Assembly: GCA_001599915.1 (NCBI GenBank)
Contig: BCIG01000012.1
Location: 124,001-188,000 of the forward strand
DNA length: 64,000 nt
Direction of reading: 5' to 3'
Source of the DNA: Symbiotaphrina buchneri
Lineage: Eukaryota > Ascomycota > Symbiotaphrinales > Symbiotaphrinaceae
The notes under the pieces are model-generated. The model searched no databases. It had not been told where the DNA came from and saw nothing but the letters and a program-made list of their open reading frames with translations. Below, one piece after another: positions 35,689 through 48,626 of the stretch (within the stretch, counting starts at the first letter, position 1; every line of letters begins with the position of its first letter). Made by a program: the position numbers and the translations under genes.

Positions 35689-38537
35689 CTAATACAGGAC
35701 TGGAGGCTTACCCAGGACCCAACCGATACCAGACGCCAGCCCGCCTGTGACCATATTACTGACCATATCTCTTTTACGAACTCTCCCAGATTCGCTGCCA
35801 TCCGCGCTCACCATACTAGTACCGCTGACAGACCTCTGATCGCTACTGGTCGATTTCGTCCCAGAGACGACGCGGAGAGGAAATGCACTCTTCTGTATGG
35901 CGGCGGCCGCACCGCGAGCAACATCAAACAAGCCCATAGGAGCTTCCTCGGTGGCAGCTCTCCCCATTTCACGCCTACTAACATTGACAGAACCAATCGG
36001 CGCATCACTCAGGAATCCGCCAGGGACCCGACGATCACCTTTCTCATCCCATTTCTTCTCAGCTTCATTCTCTTCCGCCAGAAGAACGTTCATCTTCTCT
36101 TCACACTGACGCCATACACCCAGGATCTCCGGCAATGCAGTGGCTGGCGCAAGGAGAAGAGCCTGTGACAACAAATCCATTCGTTGATCGAGGCGACGCA
36201 ACTCCAGGTTGATGCTACCATGCCGTGGCGGAGGTTTATTGGATCTATACCGCCCAGCATTAAACGCAGCACGCCATAAGATATCATCTTTCGGTTTGTC
36301 TTGAGTCGCTTCAGATGCAGAAGGCGGCGACAGTCGATTGACAACATATGAATATGCAGTTTCAAAATCATCCTCTTTGAGAGCAGCATCAATTGCCATA
36401 CCAATTATTCGCTTCTCCGCTTGTTGGGCAAGATAATCTTCACCCATGGACGATGTGTCGACGATACCCGGTTTTGTCTTGGGGAGGCCGGCAGCGACCA
36501 GGTTCCGACCTATACCAATAAGGTCGTCGAGTTTTGTATAGCTACCTGGATTCTGTTCCAAGACCTTCTGCAAAAGTAAAATGGGATCCTGATGGATGCG
36601 GATGTTGACCGGTTGGAAGGGTACACCACGATGAAGGGTCAAAGCATAGAAAGATATCGAGTGAGTGGCAGCTATGAGAGCTTCAGTTTGTCGAAACGAA
36701 GTCGTACTTCCGAAATACGGTCGGAAGGCAGCAAGGCTTCATCCGGCTTGTCAGCATGGACTCGTATGCCAACCTGGAATAACTTACATATCGGAGGCTT
36801 TCTTGACCCCACCACGTGTCCGGTTACCATTGCTGGCATTATCATATGCGTTCAATGCAGCATCCAAGACAACTTTTTGAATATGCTCGGTCTGGAGAGG
36901 TTGTTCGGTTGCCGAAGTCTTGAGGTATAATTCTATAACAAGATGATAGTCTGCGTTCGGGGTTATCAGCTCATCCGCTCCTCTTGCATCGAGGGTCACC
37001 TACCACTTCCACTGAGGAGAGCTTTGAGAACCTCAGTCTCGACCACGCCCCGTGGCACTTTACCCAAAATCCCAGGGCCACTTTCGGATTCTGTGCCTTG
37101 CTTCCCCCAACCCCACAGCCAAAGCAATTCTTTTCTGATACGAATCCAGTCTTTGTCGTCCCGTTTCTTTCCTGTACCGAGACTGTGTGTCAACTTTTGC
37201 ATTTCGGCCAGTTGACTTTCAGCATTGCCAGTGATGTACATGTCCGTCAAGATCTTTAAGGAAGTCTTTCGCCCCAGCTTGGTAAAGATATAGGCCGAAG
37301 AGAGTAGTGCGTATAGTAGGGAGATTGATTCCTCTGTTGGTATTGTCAACACGTTTTGTGGATTTAACAACGCATTATTGAGGAGAAAAGCGGTTGAAAG
37401 ATCGTCCCGTTTCGAAAATGCCGTGCCGATGGCAGGGAGCGAGCTTTCATCTCTTGGCAGATCTGGAGGCGCAATAAGACCTAAAATATGTGCAGTCCGG
37501 ACCAGAACCCGATGAGCACCTTCAAGACTGTCCAATGAACCGTCTGAACCGGTGTATACCGCAGCTATAGCAGCTTGCCCATATTGCTGCTGGTATGCTC
37601 TCTCTGCTTCCGAATCTTCATTTTCAAACTCGCCCTCATAACCGCCCAGATCAACATCTATCGGACCATCCCATTGTTCAATAGCCTTGACAGCCAAGCC
37701 AAAGTCTTGTTGTGCAGTTGCCACCAACCAATCAAAAACTAGTGGCCAGTCACGACTCGGTGAGATTTCCCCTTGCAGTGCAATTGAATCTTCCCGAGCG
37801 ATAGATGGCACAGCTGGCTCCTCACTGAGCCTTCTTCTTTTGACCCTTGTGGCTCCGTACATCCATGGTCCTACCAATCTTTTCAGATCTCGTCCAACAG
37901 GGTCGGTTTCGGAAACAGGATGCTCATCCCTAACTTTCGATAGCAATATCTCGACCCCGGCCGCACCTTCTAGTTTTTCGAACGCTTGCAATGAATGAAC
38001 TGTCCCTTCGTTGGGGTAGTATTCATAACTCAGACGCAAAAGTGGCAAGACTGCTGAGATGAACCATGTACGAAGGTATTCGGAGTAATTGATGAAGGGC
38101 GAAAGAAGTTCGGGTAGAAGGGTCAATATACCGGTTTCGGAATCAATTCGATGTGCACGGTGGATGAGAAATTGTGTCAGAGGATCCAAATCTGTATGCC
38201 CTGCGTTTAATGGTGCGGCTAGAGGGAGGAGATGCAACTTTCGAACGGCTATTCGGGCTGCGCTCTCGTCCAGATCCCGCACGGCGGAGATGTCTAAAGG
38301 TACCGTTGCTTCACTACCCAGCTGATTCGAATTCAATGCTACCAGAAGATGGGTATAGATGGAAGGTTCAAGGGATTCGGGCAGAAAGGTCAGAAGAATC
38401 CTCAGGAGTGGTTCCTTAGACAGCTCTTGGGGTCGCAAGGCGATGAGTGTCTGCAATGACGGGACATCATTGTCTGTGGCGTACTGAACAGCCAGAAGAA
38501 TAACCTTGGCCTTTGATAGCTCCGCAACAGCGGCCAT
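35689..38537 (-). CDS. SEC39: Sec39-domain ER tethering protein (Dsl1 complex)
   Basis: Sec39 (related to animal NBAS) is part of the Dsl1 complex, which tethers COPI vesicles at the ER. Exons are complement(35689..36736, 36788..36950, 37004..38537), giving 914 aa. Introns are 51 and 53 nt and phases close. Family features are the N-terminal helical run starting ELSKAKVILLAVQYA, then LLRILLTFLPES, and tail segments YHLVIELYLKTS and LDDLIGIGRNLVAAG. The protein is all-helical with no membrane segment. An in-frame ATG at 38639 would add 34 residues; I chose 38537 because family similarity begins there. The C-terminal 120 residues are Ser/Arg-rich and less conserved. No frame defects, unlike its accessory neighbours. 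Confidence 0.88.
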
Positions 38538-38909
38538 TGGTATTGAGGCCGTTGGTTGCACTCGGTACGGTAGATTTTGAAGATGGTGATGATGCCCGAC
38601 GTTTCCCTTGATGTCAGAAGCTTGGACCACCCGGCACATGGCTCCACACGTAGCTTGCTCGGCTTCTTCCGAACCTAAAGACGGTGAAGCATTGCAGAAC
38701 GTGCTCCTACGAAATACTCCTTATCTTACGGCACTTGGTTTCTACCCGCTACCGTAGCCCTTTCGGACTGGGCCTTTGTCGGTGTCTTCCTCTATTGCTT
38801 CGGAGAGCTGTCGATGGTTTTATGAAGTATGCCGACAGAAGTCGTCATATCTGTACATTTCTTCTATCTGCGATATGAACCATTTTCATCTATCCCCCGA
38901 GCTGCATAG
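38538..38909 (-). other. Short intergenic, SDR to SEC39
   Basis: About 370 bp between two minus-strand genes. It must hold the SDR 3' UTR and the SEC39 promoter; nothing else is recognised. Confidence 0.4.
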
Positions 38910-39709
<800 letters not shown>

Positions 39710-41416
39710 ATTTCGATATGAATGAGCAGCATCTGCCAAAGAATCAATTGCCTCAGATTGAGGACATCATGAGAAAGCGATCAGATGCTCAGCGAAAGGC
39801 TACACGGCCTCATTTCAGTCATTGACTCAGCCTGGCTCCACTACGTAGGGGCGGGGTATGGTTTTCCGGATATTATGCCGTAGTGTTCGGATATACTTAT
39901 CCGTCTGGTCCCGAAGCAACTTCCCTCCGCGTTCATAGGTGCGCATATAAGTGCGATCCATGATCTCCAGCCAAAAGAAATCAGGCTAGAATATAGCACA
40001 CGATCTGATGATCTGATATCTCCGAATTTCTGATATGATTCACGAAGCTTGGGGCACGGTCAGACACAGTACTCCGCAAAGTGGGGAATAGGATGAGTCA
40101 GCGCACTGACCTTAGGCCAACGTCAGGGGTTACCCCTTTCTTCTTCCGTAGACATTACAAAGCTTTTTGGCAGCCCTGTCTGCTTGTAATGAGAAACCCT
40201 TGCGAAGACGTTATCGTGCTTGAACTTTCATGTAGTCACTTGTGACGACATTCTTCCGGAATCCTTGGTACCGGAAACTGAAGAGGCTGTCGTACAGCAA
40301 CCACATGGCTACTCCGTGGCTTACCCTTCAGGCAGTGGCTAGAAATGTCCTTCTTCTCTTGAATCTCGGAGATCTTCTATTCATCTGGACTCCTGCCGTC
40401 GGTTCTCTGTATACTCTGGGGATGATGTCTTCCATCGTGATCCCATTCTTGAAGCATTCATTTTCTGTGATAGTTTTCAACCACTGTGTCTGTTTGCTGA
40501 AGTTCCTACTGTCTTTCCTGCATTTCTGCGTCCTTATGAGACAATCAAATGCCTGATGGTGTCGAGTGTGCTGTTCCTTTCTACCGTCAACACCTGGGCG
40601 TATGCATGCCAGTCAGATATTGCACGGTTGCAAACGTTGCTGGCTCCGGTGGCCATTGACCGAGTATAGCACACGGTCCTTGCAGAGTTCTCTGCCAGAC
40701 TCCAGGTCACGTGGTCTCTGGAACAAAAGTTAACATATAGGGGTCAATAGAGAGGTCCCCAATAACAAACCGACCGAATGGTCACGACTTCTGCGGGCGA
40801 CTATTAGTTGACCGGCGCTAACCCGTTATACAGTCTCGTCGCTCAAACACCTCAGCATGTTGCTTTGCTTTGCTTTGCTTCTCCTTGCTGCCCGGCGTCG
40901 TCTAGCTAATATGAGTGCTCAGGTTGTCTTGGTTGCTTCGCTCTGGTTGCTTTCTTGGTTAATTCCCGCCTTTGCTCCTCCTACTGTAAGTTCTCCTCCC
41001 AATTCCTTATCCGGTCGCCCCAGAAGTCTTTTTTTTTCTTTTTTTCTTTTGCCCTCATGTTACTCTTTTGGTGCCAGGCGGCGATGACATCCAGAGGAGT
41101 ATAATGCCCGTATGGAGGAGTATGGTGGCCATTGTCGTCATCTTGAAAAATTGGACCAAGCTGGTTTCGAACCCTTGACCTCTGCACAAAGAGGTGGTCG
41201 CTGATTGGCCTGGATGGTGTCGTTTGGTGTCTTCTGCTGTGAATTGACGTTGATGGTTTTGCTGAGATTGGGTTCGGCGGATGCCGACCCTTCGGTGTTG
41301 ACTTCCGCGACCTCTTGTACTTTTCCCTGCCAGCCAACGTTACGTCCCCTTCTCTTTTAAACTTCAACCAAATCTTCTTGACCTCATGCCAGCTGGTAAC
41401 AGTTATTGCCATCAAG
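39710..41416. other. Long divergent intergenic region
   Basis: This 1.7-kb gap lies between divergent genes. It contains a TTTGC pentamer run at about 40860-40880 and a T-rich tract at 41029-41050. The frames at 40242-40556, 40857-41087 and 40981-41526 (minus) show no family features. No functional RNA is supported. Confidence 0.4.
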
Positions 41417-43333
41417 ATGCCGACATATCGTTCAATAACCATCTCTCTTGTCTCACAGTTCGATATCTTGACAATCCCAGAGTACCAACCTCCTAAGACA
41501 ACCGATCCTGACAAGCCAAGGCTCATTGACCAGTCAAACTCTCTCGTGTCTGTCTACATCCCCACGTATTCATCCTCACAGTTCTGGATCTCGTACAGCA
41601 TCTCCCAACCTGTCGCTCCTGGCCAACAGTTCTATTTCAAGTTATTCTTGAATGGCGTACACGTCGTCAGCTGGGGCTGTACTCAGGAGGATGGATACAA
41701 GGGTAAGACGATGTTTGGCCTATATGACAAAGGAACCAACTGAGCCGGTGAGAGAATCGTTGAAAGACGTATGCTGTGTTTTCCGGAAGAGGGCGAAGGT
41801 TCAATGAAGAAAGAATGGAGTGGTATGATGGAAGTTCGTGATCATGCATGTTTCCATAGTTCGCCGGCGCCGTTGACGACTTGCAGATCAAAGTGTATCG
41901 CAGCAAGGGAAGTAGGCGGATCCCCAGAGACCTGGAGAGATATACAGGCAAAGAAATGGTCCTTCCAGAAGGAGGAATCAGGTTAGTGACATGACTCAAA
42001 CAACAAGGATAACTGCTTACCAGGCATAGCTTGGTAAAAGGAGGCATGCTCAGGACCCATCACTCGCAACGGTACTATCAATACATGTTGGTTGATCCAA
42101 TCGGTCGACCATTCGCCAGGTTTCGTTACTACTATCGTACCTCTGGTATTTCCGCCTCGCCATACGTGTCGCCCCCTGCTGACCTGAACCGCAGCGCAGC
42201 TAGAGAGTCTCGGCATCGGTCTAAAGCCATCACCTGAACCTGCGCCTACTCGTGCTCTTCCTCCCGAACCGTTCTCTGCCTTTGACTCTGATACCTCAGA
42301 CAGTGACTCTGAGGACGAAGAAGCCGGCCCCGAATCACATAATCCATTCCAAAATCATCCATACATCGCTCCACGTTCATTATCGCATACTGTGCAACGA
42401 ACGACTCCGTCTCCTACAACTCTAGAGGATAGGGCTATTTCAACACGTCATTCTCACCGACGGTCAGCTTCCGACACTTCCCTCAGACCTCTCCGCTCAC
42501 CATTCGGGTGGCTGGCACCAAGTGCACCCAAATCAGATAGGGGTCTTACGGCGCTCAGTCCATCGAAAAGCTCTCCATCACGAGATACGACACCACAAGG
42601 CTCACCCTCAAAGCCAAAGAAATTACGGAAACTAAATCTCGCAATGTCATCACCTACACGCAATACCGCATCTCCGACTATGCGTCGCTCTCCTTCTATG
42701 CTAAACATCCACCAAGAGGCCACTGGGGCCAACGAAAGCCCAGTTGCAGATCAAAGCACTACCGGGGGTCAAGACCCTGCCGAGGAGCAGAACCTAGCTA
42801 CCGACCAGAAAAGGGATCATACTAGACCCAGCACTCCCGAAATGCCTGCCGAAGTGGCTACGTCCCCTTCTGCTGCACGTGAAACGAGGAGGACCTTCAT
42901 CCATAGTCTTGTCGATCTTGCGACCCGCCGCCGTGCTAGTACGTCTGCTGCTAAAAATCCTCCCCCTCTTCCGCTAGTTTTCGGTCTCGATGACCCCGAA
43001 CCTCCTCGTGGCCGCCTCCGGGAACGTGTGGGAAGTGGACATGCTCGTGGTATTGGTAGTCTTGGCGGCAAGGGCGTTTCTACTAACAGCGAAGGTGCTG
43101 GGACTGGGGACGAAGGCGGCGCTTCTCAGAAGGAGGGTGGGACTGGTTACCTGGGCAAGACCTGGTCCGAATTGAGCGAAGAAGAGAAGAAGGCACGCCT
43201 TCTCGCTCTGCAAGAGATGATCAATGATCATGGGGACGAACATCAAGGCGAGGTGTCCAATGGCAAGGATGCCGGCGATGAGGACGATGATGGCAATGAA
43301 GCGGGAGGGTCAGGTGTCGGCATTGCCTTGTGA
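41417..43333 (+). CDS. Conserved Pezizomycotina protein of unknown function, one in-frame TGA
   Basis: Exons are 41417..41833, 41887..41981, 42030..42145 and 42195..43333, 589 codons with introns of 48-53 nt and all phases closed. Residues 1-215 form a compact domain I recall from many filamentous ascomycetes: MPTYRSITISLVSQFD, VSVYIPTYSSSQFWISYSI, GKTMFGLYDKG, MEIKVYRSKGSRRIP, RYYQYMLVDPIGRPFARF and YYYRTSAQLESLG. A disordered Ser/Pro-rich tail ends with a TWSELSEEEKKARL helix and an acidic C-terminus. Codon 109 (41741-41743) is TGA in the first exon, while similarity continues after it. From memory of the family a Trp is usual there, so TGG to TGA is likely. A 42-nt GT-AG segment (41703-41744) could splice it out but would remove MFGLYD. 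Confidence 0.72.
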
Positions 43334-44424
43334 ATGGCCGCAATGGATAGGTCTCAGATTAAACGCGTTCTGAATGTCGTCGGTGGCATCATCAATTTGT
43401 CTTTACTGGCACAACTGTTACTATCCCTCCTTCGCATCCATAGTATTGATCTCTGGTCGAGTAAGATGTAAGGTTTTAGGTGCTAGGCTGGGAGCTACAC
43501 GCTTTATCTGTTGCGATACGGTTGCGCTCCCAGTCTCTCTCTTCCAGGTACCGTAGATGAGTGCAGCCCGTCTCTATCACATCCATAGGAGATACCTAAG
43601 GTAAGTGCAGGTGATAATCGTGCCAAGCCTCGACGTCTCACAGCACATTATTGAAGGCCAAGTCTCTGACATCACGTGATATGGCCCGTCTGGCTACGAT
43701 ACTTGGCAGCTCCTTTGAGGTCCCGACTACACTTGGGCACATCCCACGGCCGTGATGCAATAGGCCGAACGCTTAGGGTTCATGGCCAACGGTATGGGAC
43801 TTCAAGCTGCATATGGGGCTTGTGATAGCTTGTTGATTGCACACAATTCAGTCCAAGAACTCAGGGTTCCCAAGTATCATACAAGCATTGTTACTATGGA
43901 ATTGTTTGGGATCATCTTTTCTTCGCAGTTGACAGGACATCCCAACCACGGGCGTCTCTTCGAGACCATCGCGCGTTGCGGTAGCGGGTTTCATCATCTG
44001 GATACACCCTCCAGACACCACGTTGACTCTACAATTCTTGATAGATCAGCTTGTAGGCAGTGTCTTTGCTTGCTTTCTCAGCTTATACGGTATTTGTTAC
44101 TAGCCTCTAGTTGTTGTCTTGCCTACATCGAAACGAGTTCAATGGCTCTGAAAATGATCATTCTGTATTACTATTTCCAAAGGTCTCAATGTTCGATTTC
44201 ACTTGAATTTCTACTGCCTAACCATGCCGGGGGCTGCTCTAGTGATTTCGCGAGAGTAACGACCGTGAATCCCTGAGGAGGTCAACAATCTAGGCCCGGC
44301 CATCACCGCTTTGGTATCGATGAATAGAAGGTTGCTTTGGCACAGGGCCTTTGTGGCCTCGATCGCGTGTGGAAGACGTGATGTGAATGGGCGCGACGGG
44401 TAAGTGACCGGGAAGTGTCCCAAG

Positions 44425-44540
44425 TATAAAACTCGCTGCCCCCCCACGAATCTTTCCTCTTCTCTCTTCTCTCCTTAGTCAAGTGTTTGTTAAGATTTTA
44501 TCTGAAGCATTCGTCTGGCTCCGTGGTCTCCTAGAGGCTG
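44425..44540 (+). promoter_or_regulatory. TATA box and shared start cassette, copy D
   Basis: TATAAA at 44425-44430 is followed by a long CT-rich tract, then TTAGTCAAGTG (CAAG at 44480-44483) and, 30 bases on, TCGTCTGGCTC and CTCCTAGAGG. Order and spacing match copies A and B, though this copy is more diverged. It is the only copy with an obvious TATA box. The predicted mRNA start is about 500 nt before the helicase 2 ATG. Confidence 0.62.
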
Positions 44541-44740
44541 CACCTGTCCAAAATCTCCGCTCGCGCTACACCTCGTAGACGTCTCGTTCCGTCTTCGGGG
44601 GGTGAACTCTAGAACGTCTCTCCTCTTCGCCGCCCTCCTGACGCGTCTCGTCCCTCGTCTCCCTTCTCGCGTCTCCCTTCTCCCTCCGACCCTCACGGGT
44701 CTCCACCTCTGGCTCGATACCACCACGGTATCGTTCCAGA

Positions 44741-44892
44741 TCTCACCTCCGGTCGTCTCTCTCACCAGAACGGCCCTCTTTACCAACTTCACTGCCTTCC
44801 GAGACAGTGGGTGGTATCTCACCTCCGGTNGTCTCTCTCACCAGAACGACCGTCTTTAACCAACATCACTGCCTTTCAAGACAGGACCATCT
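44741..44892 (+). repeat. Two-copy 76-bp tandem duplication in the helicase 2 leader
   Basis: The unit starts TCTCACCTCCGGT and recurs exactly 76 bp later; the copies differ at roughly ten positions. The only ambiguous base in the window, an N at 44830, lies inside the second copy, so copy number and sequence here may be poorly resolved. Confidence 0.8.
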
Positions 44893-44981
44893 GGTAAGTT
44901 CTTTCGTCTGTACCTTCCAGTTATACCTCTTATCCAGGATTCATTGGCTAATATCTGGTGCTGGTCCAGCTGTCAGTCAAA

Positions 44982-47900
44982 ATGGTCGACACTGGAAAAG
45001 GCAAAGAGCGCGCCCAAGACGACATCGAGTCTGGGCAACCCATGGTCCATGACAGCACCGTCCCTCGGCCGTTTACATTTGATGACGTCGCCTATGACCT
45101 TGCCATCCTTGATTTGGCAAAGGACACGGCGTTACCAGAGGATGACACGGACCTCATTGACTACAGCGATGCGGAAGAGGTCGGTTTTCACTCCCGCTCC
45201 AAGTGGAACTTCAGGACTAAACATCTCACAGGGTCCAAATGTCGAAGAGCCGCCCCTCCCTCCGCAGTCCATCCGCAAAGCTGGCGACCCTTCAGCCAGC
45301 GCTGCCACTGTGAGTAATGCCGTCTTTTTGGTCCTGAGCGTTCATGTTAATAGATGTTAGGCTCCTGGTCAAGACAAGACGCTTCCGAGTGCCGCGGGCC
45401 CCACCCTCTCTGCGCATAAGATGGATGTGGACGAGACGACGCAGCAAGCCACCACCGCGTCCGACAAGGGTGGCCCTGCGGATGAGTCTATGGACCTTCG
45501 ACAAGACCCACTTGGCGGAAAGGATGAAGACTTCGTCCTTCCAACAAGTTACAAAGCCTCGCTGAACGATAGCACGTTCCACTCCGGGATGACCGTGAAC
45601 GACTTCGTGGGCAGCAAGTATGGCCATGACCAGCCCACCAAGTTTCTCGGCCAAAAGCTCGGTCGGAAACCGTGCATTGTCCGATATGAGAGTCAGGGCA
45701 AACTCGTCAACGTGCCTCACGAGATGCATTACCGGCTACAATTGAACTTCCACAATCCGTGGGTGCGGCTGGAATCAGGATTGACGGGTGAGAGTACCGC
45801 ACTCGTCATTCCCTTGACCTCGAAATTCGTGGACATGAAGGGCATTCAGATCTACCATCCGTGGCTCCGGCTCGATAAACCTCAGAGGCAGAGATATGAG
45901 ACTTTGAGGCTGAAGACACGCTACCATCGGGCAATCATCGAGCTGCCATTGAGTGGTGAACTTCATCCGGTCATGACTGGGGCTCCCCTCTCAACATTTC
46001 CAGAGAACGTGCGAAGGGTACATACCGCCCTCCAAGGAGCCGATAAGATCGTGATCTATGTCGTAGTCGCGAATTATGTCCTCCATCACCTGGACTGGCT
46101 CATGAAATTGGTCCGTCGCCCTCAGCCTGACCAGTTCGAATGGTACTATCAACAGATGGACAACGGCAAAGGCTGGGACACCTGGCACACCTGGTCCAGC
46201 GTTCCTGAGAAGCCCTTGTGGATGATCGAGAAGAGTACAATAGGGAAAGCCAAGCTGGCCATCACCAACGAGGATCTCAGGCTTGTTTCGGTCCCTGCTC
46301 AAACCTCCTTTGCGCACCGACTTCAAATTGAAGCAATCTTCGGAGTGGCTCTGCGTCGTGAACGTTATGTGCAAGCCAACGATATGGAGCAGCTTCTCAA
46401 GGACGTTCTCAGCTTCACAGTCAGATGGGAGCAAAGTCAAGTTCACCCGGTGATTTGGTACGCCCACGTCACGATGATAACTGAGCCCGGTGTGAAAGCT
46501 CCTGCCGTGCCCCCAAGGACGATGGTGTCCATCGGAATCACAGCCGAAACTGGAGACGACGGCAACATGAGGTTCGACGGCGTCGTGGCTCCATCCACCA
46601 GTGACGCAGGTCAGTCCTTCGATGTTGTGCTTCGACCCGAGGCCAACCTGGACGCACTCAAGGACTATGTGAGGGCCTTTCCTTTCGGTTGCGCGCAGGA
46701 CATCAGCCTCAATACATCAACGGCCAGCATTGACAGGCAGATACAAGGCCTGCATGCTCTTTCGAGCTACGGTGGCCCCCGGAACCTGGCGTACCTGAAC
46801 GTGGCATCCCTTCTTCTTGGAAACGGCCATGGTCACCTGAAGAGGCCGGCTGATGAGCCGCGGGTTGACATGGCTATGCTATGTGGTGCTGCTGTTACTG
46901 ATGAGCAGAGGAAGCTCGTGGATTTTGTACTGAAGGTGGCCTCATTGGATGAGAGTCAAATGGAAGCCTTCAAGGGAAGCTTTGAGGCAGAGAAAGGCCT
47001 GCTCCTGATCCGAGGACCGGGTGGTACGGGAAAATCTCGCGTTGCCAGTGTCATCATCGTCATCTGCGCCGTGCTCAATGTCAAGGTCCTCGTCAGTGCA
47101 CCTTCCAACGGGGCCTGCAACAACCTCCTCCGCGCCATTGATACGTTCCTGCGGCACCTACTCCGGGTTGCGGAAGACAAACAGGTGTTTCAAGATATCG
47201 CCGATCGGACGATCCGCTTCACCTCACCTGCCATGACGAAGACAGAGATCAAGGACAGCATCCCGGACCACATCCAGAAGCTCCTCGCCATTTCTGGTGT
47301 AGAAGAGCTCGACAGCAACCTGGACGTCTCCCTTCGCGGACTTGGTCAATATACCATCGGTTCGCATGTCATGAAGCGGATCCATGGAGGATCAGGAGCC
47401 TACCAGGAGATGAAAGAACTCATCCAAGCCATCCATAGCGGCAATGAGCTTACCGGGAAGGAATGGAGGAAGTTCAACAAGGACCTCGAATCGATCGGCG
47501 GTGACTGCGTTTCCGAGGCCCTCATCTGCATATGCACCTTGAACACTTGCTCCAGTGAGACTGTGCGCATCAATTTCGAGGCGAAATTTCTTCTCATCGA
47601 CGAGGCCGGACAAGCGATGGAGGCGGACCCTATCCTGGCGCTTCTGGGCTTCTCCCTCCGTACCTGCGTCATGATGGGAGATCCCTCACAGCTCCCTCTA
47701 ACGGTCATCTCCAAAATGAAGAACGAGTTTGCCGATCAGCTTGGGCTACCCTTGTTCACCCGGCTCTGTGAATCGGGGTGTTACTATCCTAAGGTCACCC
47801 TGAAGTTCAATTATCGCCAGGCTCCTGCACTTGCCAAGTTTCCCAGCGCCGAGTTCTACTCGGGTGAACTGCTGTCAACAGCGGGTGCGACTGCCCTTAC

Positions 47901-48626
47901 GCCTGCGGACCTGGTCTTTGAGGAATGGGCTCAGTCTGCCAGCACGTTCGGTGGGGCCCTGTTCGCACATGCAACGAAAGCTCGCATTGGCTTGATGGTC
48001 GATGGAGATTCCACCATGAACGCGTCTTTCTCGAAGCACAACCTCATCGAGGGCAACTTCGTCGTTGAATTGGCAAAGTCCCTCCTGTCCTTTGTGCCCA
48101 AGGGTGATGGTGTAAAACCACTGGAAGCGACGCAGATTGTGGTCATTACACCTTATGCCGCCCAGAAGAACTACATCATCACTAGTCTTCACCGGAGGCC
48201 GAATAGTCATGGCGACCTGGGCAGGATCCACGTTTCGACCATCGATACGTACCAGGGCCAAGAAAATGACATTGTCATCTGGAGCATGGTCATTGCCAGC
48301 AGGAACCAGGGGAAGGTGGTCGGTTTCGCCGGTGACCCAGCACGCGTCTGGTAGCCCTCGGGAGAGCCAAACGGCGGTTGCTGGTCGTGGGGAACTTTGG
48401 CAGGCTGGTGCCTTTCGCGAAGAATTTCGAAAGCAAGGGTAAACACTTCGGTAACCTTCTCCTCGACATGCAGAGGCAACAAGACATCGTCACCATCGCC
48501 AAATCCTATTACCCAACTAGGGCATGGGATCTCCAATTTGAACGTGGGCCTGAAACGGGCGATAAACGGACACAGTCCGCCACGGCGGATGGTGAAGGCT
48601 CTGGGTCAAAGCGGCCAAGGAGGTGA
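44982..48626 (+). CDS. SF1 (AAA_11/AAA_12-type) helicase, one frameshift
   Basis: This is a second UPF1-like SF1 helicase. Exons are 44982..45179, 45232..45309 and 45361..48626, about 1180 codons; introns are 52 and 51 nt. The N-terminal 630 residues begin with an acidic region (DDTDLIDYSDAEE). They include LRQDPLGGKDEDFVLPT, the block also found in the relic at 29.5 kb. Walker A is GPGGTGKS (644-651), Walker B IDEAGQAME (about 838), motif III GDPSQLP, motif IV FNYRQAP and motif V STIDTYQGQE. The frame then stops at 48354. Motif VI continues one frame over as VALGRAKRRLLVVGN, running to a stop at 48626. A one-base deletion near 48350 explains this exactly. The C-terminus is basic (GSKRPRR). 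No frame defect lies elsewhere. Confidence 0.8.

Larger units (their letters stand above)
43334..44981 (+). other. Intergenic and leader before helicase 2
   Basis: Roughly 1.1 kb of non-coding DNA is followed by the promoter and 500-nt leader of helicase 2. A 10-bp palindrome ATCACGTGAT lies at 43671-43680. The plus frame at 43782-44276 (164 codons) has no domain and is rejected. The leader contains the cassette copy D and a 76-bp duplication, listed separately. Confidence 0.45.

Noticed and set aside
41150-41230. tRNA-like TTCGAA sequence on the minus strand
   Set aside because: The T-stem does not pair and no D-arm or anticodon arm can be folded by eye.
41703-41744. 42-nt GT-AG segment removing the in-frame TGA
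   Set aside because: It is in phase but deletes MFGLYD, which I believe is conserved in the family; kept only as an alternative.
43782-44276. 164-codon plus-strand frame before helicase 2
   Set aside because: Composition looks like translated non-coding DNA, and no family or splice context is visible.
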